Assembly (NCBI GenBank): GCA_004835665.1
Contig: RBKR01000019.1
Coordinates: 558,001 to 622,000, forward strand
From: Phoma sp. XZ068
Taxonomy: Eukaryota; Ascomycota; Dothideomycetes; Pleosporales; Didymellaceae
Length of the DNA: 64,000 bases
Direction: 5' to 3'
The notes under the pieces were generated by a model that saw only the letters and a list, made by a program, of their open reading frames with translations, made no database searches and was not told the origin of the DNA. The translations under genes were made by a program, and so were the position numbers. This document shows positions 31,555-41,543 of the stretch, piece after piece (the first letter of the stretch is position 1; every line of letters starts with the position of its first letter).

Positions 31555-32947
31555 ATGTACCCTCATCCGGGTGGCCAGGGCCAGATGCCCTCGCACTGGC
31601 AGCCGCCGGCCTCGCAGCAGCCTGCGAACGGCGCCTATCCGCCGCCGCCCTCGCATGTAAGTAGCCGTGCGTGCAGCAGCGCAGTCCAGTGCAGCGCAGA
31701 CGGTGCCGTGCAGACGCGCACCCGGTCACGCGTCGCCGTCACCGCCCGTCAGCAAGCTGCCCTCGCGCCCGCCATAAGCTGCCCGTCGCCCGCTGACCCG
31801 GCTCGCCGCAGATGAACACGACCCTCCCTCCTCCTCCGCCCCAAGAGCCGCGCCCTGACATGGCCGCCCACCAGCACCCGCAGTACCAGCAGCAGTATCG
31901 TCTCCCGGGCCCCAACGAGTGGACGCGCGCCCCGCCGCCGCAAGACCCGTACCGCCAGCAGGGCCCGCCGCCGCCGCCGCAGTACGTCCAGCAGCACCAC
32001 CAGCCGCCCGCCCCGCGCCAGCGCACTGCCATTGCCTGCCGCTACTGCCGCCGCCGCAAGGTAAAGAGACTGCCCCCGCCGCCTGCTCCCCGTGTGTGTG
32101 CTGACCGCCCCAGATTCGCTGCTCCGGCTTCGAGGCCACCGAGGACGGCCGCTGCTCCAACTGCCTGCGCTTCAACCAGGACTGCATCTTCACCCCCGTG
32201 TCCGCCCAGACGCAGGCCTTTGTCCCCGCACACACCGTCTGGCGCGGCGTCGGCGCGCCCCCGCCCATGTACGGCGCCTACGGCCAGCCGCTGCCTCCTG
32301 CCAACCACGCAGACGCCTACGGCCAGCCGCCGCGCCCCGGGCAGCAGCAGCAGGGCTATCTGCCCAGCCCCACCGCAGGTCCGTATTCCTATGGTCCGCC
32401 CAGTGCTCACTCCGATGAGGGCAGCCGTGACGACGTGGCGGGCAGGAAGAGGCCCCACCCGGAGCCTCACACTCCCACCCTGCCTCCGCCAGCGCCTGGC
32501 GCAGCGTCACACGGCTCTCATCGAGCATCGGGAGACTATGCCTATCCAGAGCCACCGTCTCTAACCCAAGCGCCGCGCACAGCGACCCCCTCGGCGCCCT
32601 ACTCGTCGGCCCCTCCGGCCTCGCAGCCCTACTACACCGCACAGCCGCCTCGCCAGACCTCTCCGCAGAGCGCCTACCGCTACGACCCGAGCCGCACCTC
32701 GTCCTCCCCACACTCGCAGGCGCCCACCACCCCCGGGTCCGCCTCTGCGCCCTACTACCCTCCCCAGCAGAACGGCGCTCTGCAGCCAAACCCGCCCCGC
32801 AGCGATGGCCGGACTCCACCGCCTCCCACCTCGCAGCCTGCCAGCAGACCTGGCATGCGCATCAACGATCTCGTGACCGACAACGGAAACGGACGCAGCT
32901 CGACCGACTCGGACATGCTCAACATGCTCAACCGCCGCCCCATGTAA
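31555..32947 (+). CDS. Zn(II)2Cys6 binuclear-cluster transcription factor
   Basis: Exons 31555-31656, 31812-32060 and 32114-32947 give 394 residues. The second intron (53 bp) falls inside the zinc cluster, between RRRK and IRC. The cluster (residues 110-141) is C-x2-C-x6-C-x10-C-x2-C-x6-C: CRYCRRRK, IRCSGFEATEDGRC, SNCLRFNQDC. Unlike most family members the cluster lies behind a Pro/Gln-rich N-terminus of about 105 residues, and no fungal middle homology region follows. The rest is Pro/Ser/Tyr/Gln-rich and probably disordered, with a basic patch GRKRPHPEPH, ending RINDLV...DMLNMLNRRPM. That ending looks like a short conserved motif. It should bind CGG-type DNA half-sites; target genes are unknown. 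Coding DNA is very GC-rich, like its upstream region. Confidence 0.9.
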
Positions 32948-33779
32948 AAATCTCTCCTCACATCGAGAAAGAGGGGCTCCTGAGCTGGCTCTCAAAAGGA
33001 GCACACATGGCGCCACAATCCCGCAAGCAGAGCTCTACACACCCGCTCGTCTGTCGTCGCTTTGTTTCTTTGTACAACCTTGACTTCGTCGCCGTTGCAC
33101 CGCCTGTTCTTCGCAAGCCGTTCAGACTGGCAATAGCGTCTACTTTTGGGCGGATTTTTGAATCTCACAGCGTCAAAGAGCATCAATCGATTTCTAATAG
33201 CCGTCTCGAACCTGTCTCTCCCGGATGCCGTTTTCTGTGCCGAGCTTTCGATTACCGCAACACACATGTTCCTACTGGAGGATGTCTCAACTGTTCTACC
33301 ACCTTAGAAAGGAGGTGATTTCATACGTTGGCGGCGAGCGCTCAATTTTAACTTTTTTTTTTCCTCACGTTTTTCTCCAAACTGGGTGGACATCTGCACT
33401 TTCTCGCTACTAGATCTGGGGCTGCATACAGGAGGTGCTCTGATTACTTCCACAAGCATCATTGCACGCGCGGGGTCAGAGCCAGCACTGTGCTTCGTTG
33501 CATCTTGCTGGACGTTGTGGTTGTTTGTGTTTCATTTGCGCCATATACTCTCTTAATTTGTCTGGATTTCGATTTGACAAAAGTGGTGTGGCTTCTTCGT
33601 TTCTCTCCTGTCCCTACCGCGACTCGGCCCATTCGGCCGAGTGCTCTTTTCTCTTTGGGTACACTGGCTTGGGCGGCAATCTGAATTTTACACAGCAAAC
33701 AGCGTATACTAGTTACTGGGTCTCGATCTATCTAAATTGAAGGTTTAATGCACATTCGAGCTTCATCCAGGTGCGACTC

Positions 33780-33856
33780 CCTCGTTGGCAACATCACCCC
33801 TCGCTGGTACACCCCCCCGGCTGGCAACACCCCTCGCCGGCAACATCACCCTCGCA
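33780..33856. repeat. Imperfect tandem repeat CTCGCCGGCAACATCACCC
   Basis: About four decayed copies (CTCGTTGGCAACATCACCC, CTCGCTGGTACACCC, CGGCTGGCAACACCC, CTCGCCGGCAACATCACCC) lie side by side. Confidence 0.65.
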
Positions 33857-34013
33857 CACCCAAGACGGCCGGTTCTCCTCAGCTCAGGGTCTGCCAGTTT
33901 CGCCTTTGCCGGCATGACAGGTCACGCTGACGCATGCAGGCTGCAAGCAACCTGCTCAACCAATTTCCGCTGTACCAGACTTTGACTATCATCTGGACCG
34001 GTCCGTTATCGAT

Positions 34014-34053
34014 TCTGCGAACTCACGGTCCGTCTCTGCGAGGTCACGGACCG
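34014..34053. repeat. Two direct copies of TCTGCGARSTCACGGWCCG
   Basis: The 19-bp copies at 34014-34032 and 34035-34053 differ at three positions. They follow a palindromic GGACCGGTCC near 33996-34005, and the second copy extends into ACCGGT. The cluster of CGG/CCG elements could be a regulator-binding site, but this is speculation. Confidence 0.5.
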
Positions 34054-34565
34054 GTGCGCAACGTGAAAAGGGCAGGGACCCGGGCGAGCAAACTCGGCGC
34101 GCTTCGGACCTTAGTCCTAGGGTACCGAAACTTACTGCTATCAATTGGTAAACTTCGGGCAACTTGCTTGGTTCAGTTCGGCTTGCAGCCATGCAGGAAC
34201 GCTTCTTGCAAGTTGCCACGATTGTGCCGAGCAAGAGTGATTGATTGCGGCGGAAAACACCGTGGTGGCTGTGGAATGTAAGACGCTGTGATCGGGGAGG
34301 TGGGATGTCACGAGTTGTCTCAGCGATCGCGGCTGACTTTGCGGATCTTGCTGTTGGCTGCTGCTCGCTGTACTGGCGACAGCTATCGCGTAGCAGCCGA
34401 AAGCGAGGAGTTGAGCGCTTGCACGGCTTTGTTCCTGCATTCCAGCGCGCCTTTGTGGCCGCAGAAACGGTCGCATTCTCCAAACCCAACACCGCGGGCC
34501 TCCCTCCCACTCCCTCCCGCAATACTGCAAACGGAAGTACCGAAATCTCGCAGACTTGATCGATC

Positions 34566-34844
34566 ATGCAACATCAGCGCCGCCACGGCGGACTCAACGC
34601 CCCTCCCCGCCGCCGTATCCAGTCTGTCCAGGTGTCCTCTTCACCCCTTTCCAGAGCCAATTCTTTTTCTCCAGCTAAATCATGCGTACCATGGTACCCT
34701 TCCTCGCGTGCCTCGCCGCTTTACAGCCGCTTCCCGCGTCGCCCCTCCACTCACGGTCGCAGGCAGGGACCCAGTCAAAACCCACAGCAAGGAGCGGTAC
34801 GCCAAAGCGGTAGCAGCATAACCACGGTTCGACCGCCCCGCTAG
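34566..34844 (+). CDS. Doubtful small frame, 92 aa
   Basis: The ATG at 34566 follows a C/T-rich stretch (CTCCCTCCCACTCCCTCCCG) and a short A-rich leader, which resembles a fungal promoter. The product (starting MQHQRRHGGLNAPPRRRIQ) is Arg/Ser/Pro-rich, with no recognisable domain. A second overlapping frame starting near 34682 (MRTMVPFLACLAALQPLPAS) resembles a signal peptide but stops after 44 codons. Either could be real, and both may be chance. Confidence 0.2.
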   Translation: MQHQRRHGGLNAPPRRRIQSVQVSSSPLSRANSFSPAKSCVPWYPSSRASPLYSRFPRRPSTHGRRQGPSQNPQQGAVRQSGSSITTVRPPR

Positions 34845-37433
34845 TCGGCACATTGGGCGCGCCGCGAGTGCCGCGGAAGTACCCCTAAGCGGTGTGTGAG
34901 AAAAAATAATAATCAAGGCAAGGGAAGAGTCGAACCGACGCGACAGTTGTAGGGATTCAGGTTTGCCGCGTGATATGGGCTACGACAGACGAGGTGTTAG
35001 GGATTTTAGTGTACCAAGATTACGAGTGGAGCGGCCTGCTGAGTGAGCTGGTTGGTATGTGGAGCGGGTACGTACGGCGCGGCTGTGAGCATGCGAAGCG
35101 TATGTGCAAGGTTTAGGTGTTGTCGTGAGGTTTCGCATCTCATCCCATGGACCGAACAACCTCTGCAAAGTAGGGATACGATGTGTATTTTTGAACGAGC
35201 GCACCACCATGCGGGGGAGTAGCCTTTTGGTGGCGGCCGTGAGCAACAAAGGCACCGACCGCTGCCACGTGTGGAGTGGGTCGCCCTGTCTGCGCGACTC
35301 AGTACTGCAGAGCCCAATCCTCGTGATCTCAGTCACGTCTTGTCGGAACGGGAGCTGGGCTGCTCCCTGATCGCGGATCGGAGGACAGCCTGGATCAGGC
35401 TGGGGAAGTAAAATTTGCTCCTTTGCGAGGAAGAAACTGCGAGGTGAGCGTTGAGGCCTTCTGGAAGGAAACGCTCGGGCGTTTCGATCGAGTCATTGCC
35501 GGCGACTACATGAAACGTGTAGGTATCCTGGACCTTGTGGTATACCCTCTTGGCAGACGGTGGGTTCAGAAAGGGATAGAGAATGAGGATAGTGGTGCGG
35601 TGTGTATGACACGCGGTTGGAGGGATGACGACAGTCCAGTCAGTGTGTTGAGCCCGTCGAGCTCGTAACTCGTACCCTGCAATAATAATAGTCCCTTTGG
35701 GTAGGCGATCCGTATCTCAGCTTGAGACGTCTTTGCCTAGTACTATTCGATCTTCGGTCCCTGTTTTGATATCAAGGCCAATTCAGAATGATCGTTTGTA
35801 TATGTTTAACTCGACTCCACCCAACATATGGAGTAGCAGTACGTGTAGTATCGACAAGAATCCACACATTATCATCTCCCATAGTCCCGAACCGCAGCTC
35901 CAAAGCACTCATCCAAATAACCACAACAAGTGATTCAGCTCCCTTCACAGCTGAACTGCCCTCCGGCCCCAATCCAGGCTAGCGCACCTCAGTGACAACA
36001 CCACTCACACAGCCGCACCTCCTTGACTCCTCAAACTCACCCACGCCTCAATACTGCATCCCAAGCGCAGCGGCATCTCAATTCGCACCACTGATAACAG
36101 CAATCGAGTCATTGTACATGCATCACCGCGTCTAGATATCTCACCACCAAGCCTCACATGATAAGCGCTCGCTTCCGTACTGCTCCGGCTATGACAGGCA
36201 CGAGATCGAGATAGTCAGGCCACTTTCCAGCATGTCCTGGTAAAGTGGATAGTAGACATGGGTGAATTAGAGTGGTGGTAATGATGATGTCTGCGCCGTG
36301 CGGGTGAGTGGTATGCAGGTCTGAACGGTGGGTCTGTAGGATCTACGGCAGTGTATGCGTTTATGTTCACCGAATAGGATTCGTCCGTCCGTACGTACGT
36401 AGGAGCGAGGATCTCGCTATCAGGACGTCTGTTTACTGGATGAGTCGACGGTGGTACGACTGCGCTCGCGCACTGGACTTCTGCCGACGGCACAGCCATA
36501 GATGCAGTGATCGATTACAGGTTATGCACCAATGGAGGTCTCGACAATAGGGCACTGTTGACAGCACACTCCGTCAACGAGACAAGTAGGTTCTCTGCAG
36601 CTGTGAGAAGAGCTGTTCTGACTTCCTGCTCCTAGGGTATAACTCAGAGTGAACAACGTCGAGACACCTCCCAAACCAGACCACGATCGCGAAGAATACA
36701 GTAGCGCCGTCTATTAGTCGTGCGGTCTTGCGGCCTGACACTCCCAATAAAGGTCATCTATACTGCGGTGAAGGATGGGAAGATAGTGTCACTACATGCC
36801 AGTGAAAGTATGTGGTGCTATGACACACTCTACAACACTTAGATTACTTCAACGGCAGATGGTATCACACTCTTTAGTCCCGCTGCATGGGGTGAGCTTC
36901 TGTAAGCAGGATGGCCGACGAACACCCGACGTCCGACGAGGATTCCACTACGGCTCTCGCACCCATGACGGTGTACTTGACTGCAAGCTTATACCGAGTC
37001 GGGGCCTGACTATGTCGGTCGTGTAGAAGGTGTACTGCGGTACACACCGACTGGTTATACTGTACTTATGATATACTTTGGCGGTATCCAGCCATCACTG
37101 GCACACACAAGCCACTGGCAATGTCAGACATCTTGATGTAAACGCCAGATGATATTAACAGACATCTTAAATCGATGGAGGTATGGCAGTGCGTTCTTTG
37201 GCAAACTCTTCAGCATCATGCAAATCCACAACACATGGGCTACTTGTCAGGTGTGGAACGCTGTGACTGAACTGATCACTTTGGATTCCGTTAGCCTTGA
37301 AATTGTAGTAATCGAGTTCAACTGTATATGAGGACCTCAGCGCCAGGTCAAGCTTCACCTCCTCGATTGTGGAGTTCCATTCCGATCCATAAGTACGTAT
37401 AGCTACTCAATGTAAAAGCCACCCTGTGTGACC

Positions 37434-40068
37434 CTACATCAACGGACATCTGGTAACAGATCCATCCTGCGCTGAAGAAAGACTGCCAGAAGTCGACGTT
37501 TGCCCGCCATATGACTCTGGCGTGTAGAACATCGTGTCAACTCCCCCTCCATAAGTTGTATTGCCTGCTTCCACAACAGCAACCCGCAGGCCAGTTGGTT
37601 CTCCCACCATGGCCGAAGAAGTCGTAGCAGCCGATTCCATGTCTAATGGCCGGCTAGCTGGACCTTGACTTGAAGACTCCGCCGCAGGGTAGGACACGGA
37701 AACGCTGCCATCCTGCCCGAAAAATGTGTCGTACTCTGCGGCTGTATCAACCCTGGACGTATCCTGAGAATCAATAACAAGACTCCGGTGATGTCCCTCC
37801 GCTGAGTTTGAGTCAGTTTCCATGGTAGTACTGACTGGTGAGCTATCTGAAATTCTGAACTGCGATGCCGGCTGATGTAGTTGCTGTAATGGAGAACTCT
37901 CTTGTGCATGCGCAGCATCAACCGGGTGGGATATTGGACTAAACACCTCTCGTGCTGTCTCTTCCAGGATGTTGTAAAGGGTTTTTGGGTCCATGCCATG
38001 TGTGTAAAAACCCTTCTGCCTCCATTCGGTCGAACGTAAGCCTCATGTGTTCCCTTTGCCGAAAGTACTCTATTTCTTGGACGTGTTGCGACTCGACATT
38101 TCCATCTGTGGCGTCATCGATTCCTGTGGATGTGTCTGATCTTCGTTGTGGGCTCTCAGCTTGTGAGCAGGTTTCTAACTGCTCGGAATATATAGAGGTA
38201 CTTAGATCGGTATCTGCCTCCGGTGGGTCAGGACTCAATCGTGACTCCCTATGTACAAGCCTGCGTGCATTGTAAAGTCCACGAAGTTTGGTATTCGCAG
38301 GATGTTTACCTCTATCCTTCATAGTTCTCACTGGAAGATTAGGATTTTCATGGGATGGAACATTGGAGTGCTGGTCATCTTCACCATCGCCTTGACAGGT
38401 CGAGCTCTCAGACGGTACGATGCGGCTGTAGCGACTGGTGAGGCTTACAGAATCCGACCTTGTGTTTGGCATTCTGAGGGTCCCAGTGTGAGGTTCTAGG
38501 GTATACAAACTGTCTGCATCATCCGAAATAGCCTCTACGTTGCCCTCAAACTCAACAGCATCGAAAGGCCTCTGCTGGCCTTTATTCAGATAGTCTTTAT
38601 GGTGCGAGGCGTGTTCGCTGGCACGATCCGATGTTGGCATAGCTGCATCGTTCAAAGGCAAGAGGTTGACGGGCTCCGCTTCGTCTGCTGCAACTTGTAT
38701 ATCGATAAGTGGCTATTGCCGAAGTCGGTTCGGCTCAGAAGTGTTATGAGCTCTCTCACCTGAATTTTGGTCATTGAAAATATCCGGAACTGGTATGACT
38801 GGGTCGCTTGCGGTTGGTGCAGCTGCACACTGGCGTGCATCTACTGGGTTAGAAGCATCGCCAGGTTTTGGCGAGTCATTGCCATTGAAGGTATCCTGGG
38901 AGGACGTGGCTAGTGTTCCTGCCTAGGGAAGCAGCCCGTAAGTGGGATAGAGGGGCGTGTATCTGATTGACTTGTAGCTCCTGCAGAACCAAGCAAACCT
39001 TTCAGCCTTCGAGGGCTGCCGGCCCGACCCAGGCAATAATTGTGGCATTGACGTTGACTGACGTAACTCTTCATCATCCTGAGTCTGGGCATCCCTTCGA
39101 AGTTTTGGAGTGCCAACCCATTGCCAGTAAGCAGCCCTGGACTTCTTGGTGATAATGCTTGTATTCGCGAATCTAGCCAACGGGGGACATTCTAGGTCTG
39201 GATCAAAGTATGATGGCGCTCTTGTGCTACTCACACTTTGCTCTTGAGGCTTGAACTTGTAACGAGGACAGAGCTACCATCGCTTTTCGACTAGAACTGC
39301 ATATCAGTGACTTGGAAAGAGGTTCGACGAGGTAGACATACTTGTAAGTTCAGAAGTGCTCGGAACGTCGTGAGTCTGCGAATAGTTGGATGTAGTAGCC
39401 GGCTCTGACAGCCCCGGTCGCTGCCCTATATCCTCCTGCGCTTCAATCTGCTCCAGTAGCGCTTCAGTATGCTCTGCCGGCTCCTGTTCTAGCAGTAGCT
39501 GGGAGGATGCCTCGGGAATATCGTTGGATTGTACTAGCGTCTCCTCCGAATCAATATTGAAGGTAGGTAGCCGTTCTATAAAACTCGAATGGGTGATGGG
39601 AAGCGGTCGCGTTGGCCTCGAGGCGACATTAACAGTGGATGTAGCAGGTCCAGGTCGCTGGCCAGATTTGGATTCATGGCTGGTAGAGTTGCAAACGTGG
39701 TTGCAACACCTCTCCCGCCCCCGACGTGTAATACTAGCCGGGTGTTGAGCCAGAGCTCTATCTACTCGCTGATGAATCCACCAAGGGCCCCGTCCCGGAG
39801 ATGAGCCACGAAATCTCGGCGTTCTTGTGTTCTCAGTGTTCTCGGACAGACCTGTGACCACGGGAGGATGTTCAGGCTCTTGCGCATGTTCTGTAGACTC
39901 AGGTGCGTCCGTTATGTTGTGAAGGGCAGGGTATATGAGCTCCTGCGCCCTTTCTCCGTGGCGATGTGTATAGGCCGAATTCGGAGCTCTTGAAGGTGCT
40001 TGTTCGCTAGCGGCTGACTGTTCGCCGTTATCGAGCTTCTGTGGCTCATCGTCCGTCTGCTTGGCCAT
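37434..40068 (-). CDS. Hypothetical low-complexity protein, several exons
   Basis: Minus-strand frames from the ATG at 40068 to a stop at 37434 have consistent Ser/Thr/Glu/Gln/Pro-rich composition. Clear pieces are exon A 39342-40068 (MAKQTDDEPQ..., then GTATGT donor), exon D about 38760-38918 (DTFNGNDSPKPGDASN), exon E 38012-38693 (joined to D over a 66-bp intron) and exon F 37434-37938 (joined to E over a possible 73-bp intron 37939-38011, GTTTTT donor). Without the E-F intron the frame breaks near 38000. A middle piece around 38930-39230 (STRAPSYFDPDLECPPLARF) is also coding-like, but I could not fix its splice sites. No domain is recognised, and most of the protein should be disordered. 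A decaying gene is possible. Confidence 0.5.
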
Positions 40069-40224
40069 TGTAATATCCGAGTGAAACGATAGTTGTAATA
40101 GTCATGAAAAAAAAAGAGGGCATTTGGCAATTAGAAGTGACGTTAATGTTGTTGGTGTTGAAAGCAAGACTGTGATTCACGCTTATGGAGGTGATTGTCG
40201 CACGTGGCTGCACCTGCAAACATG

Positions 40225-41075
40225 TCAAGGCGGCACTTCCTTGCCATCCCAATCCCAGCACTTGCCTCTTCCTTCAACTCCAACCTGCCTTACTACATCA
40301 ACGAGCCGTTCTGCTACCCATTCCTTTTCGAAAAGCTTCTCTTTCTTCACACCACCCCAGAACTCTTTGCTGAATTCGGTCTTGACTGTACCAGGGTGCA
40401 GAGCTATTGCTAACGCCTTATCACTAGATGCGGTGCGGAGGTGATTGTCGAAAGTCTTCACCACTTGGTTGACACCTGCTTTCGATGCGCGATAGCTATA
40501 CCAGCCTCCGAGCTTGTTGTCAGATATGCTACCCACACGCGCAGACATGATTGCCATGCTTGCAGCAGATGGAAGCCCCTTCATGATTTCCCCATCTTCC
40601 TCATAAGATGCACTCTTCTTCGGTAAGAATGGTGAAAAGTGCTTGATCATAAGCATTGGCCCCAATGTGTTGGTTTGAAAGGTCAACAATGCATCGTTAG
40701 CGTCAATCTGAGCGGGCGACTTTTCAGGAAAGAGCAATCCTGGTACAAAGAAAGCGAGTTGAAGTTGATGAACACCTATTTTGAATTGCTCTTTGCATTC
40801 GGCCGCTGCGTTTGCAATAGTGGATTCATCTGCGAACCGTCAGCCTTCTGCGATTCTGTCAAGCCTTTATAAGATGGCCTACCAGTAACATCAAGTTTCA
40901 GCACCCTCAACCGCGCCTCGTCAATGTTCAGGCCTTCAAGGAGCTGCTCTTTCGTCTTGTCGAGATCCTTGCGAGCTGTCGCGATGACAGGCGCGTTGGT
41001 GGTTTGTAGTACCCTCCTTGCAAGCGCAAAACCAATGCCTCGCGAGGCAGGCGATATCATGGACCATGGTGGCAT
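40225..41075 (-). CDS. Short-chain dehydrogenase/reductase
   Basis: Exons 40883-41075 and 40225-40829 join across a 53-bp intron (GTAGGC donor, GCTGAC branch, TCGCAG acceptor) as KLDVT|DESTIANAA, giving 265 residues. The start at 41075 (MPPWSMISPASRGIGFALAR) puts the nucleotide-binding loop at the expected place, with SPASRGIG standing for the usual TGxxxGIG. An upstream Met at 41177 would add 34 non-conserved residues. Further marks are IATARKDLDKTK, LDVTDE, FQTNTLGP, the catalytic Ser in MSARVGSI, the YxxxK pair in YRASKAG, and HPGTVKTEFSKEF. This is the small sniffer/C-factor-like SDR group, which uses NAD(P)H. The substrate is unknown. It is flanked by two disordered-protein genes in the same orientation. 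Confidence 0.9.
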
Positions 41076-41543
41076 CGTGACAGTAACGATGTGTCTGCAA
41101 TGTTTGCGTCCATGTTCAATGGCTCTACATGAGGATTCGAAGTCGAACCGTGGTCGAAGCGCGATCGATGATGACATACTTGCTCTGTGGATCGAACTAG
41201 GCCTGCCTGAGCGTAGTGTAACCCTTTTGTGACAACATGAAGTATATTTATGTCAAGTTAGTAGCAGTGCATGCTTGCTATTATAAGCCCGCCCTTATGT
41301 TCGCGGCAGCATCTCTTCCTATGCAAATTGTGGTCAGCAGTCAAGAAGACCGTTCAGAAAGTGTCCAGCATGGTGCAATCAGCGAGCCTCTGGCTACCGG
41401 GGTCACGTCCTTACACATATCTAGATAGGTGTGTCGAACATCAGATCCATTAGCATTGATATTAATTGTATATAAGTAACCTAAGATGTGTATACCGCCA
41501 TTACCAAACTAGAAGGATACCTCACAGAGGCAATCATCCCATC
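41076..41543. other. Intergenic: dehydrogenase promoter
   Basis: The 468 bp between the dehydrogenase start and the stop of the next minus-strand gene are AT-rich around 41235-41300 and 41440-41490 (TATAAGC near 41282, TATATAAG near 41469). They hold no supported gene. Confidence 0.4.

Larger units (their letters stand above)
32948..37433. other. 4.5-kb gene-free region
   Basis: Apart from one weak small frame at 34566 and the repeats listed, I find nothing coding. The first about 750 bp are probably the long 3' UTR and flank of the regulator gene (T-rich, with a TTTTTTTTTTCC stretch near 33352-33364). From 35700 to 37430 frames are short and composition is average. I saw no transposase, reverse transcriptase or long terminal repeats. 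Confidence 0.45.

Noticed and set aside
34920..34970. tRNA-like T-loop sequence (minus strand GGTTCGACTC)
   Set aside because: The flanking bases do not form a T stem, and no matching acceptor stem or D arm is found within 100 bases.
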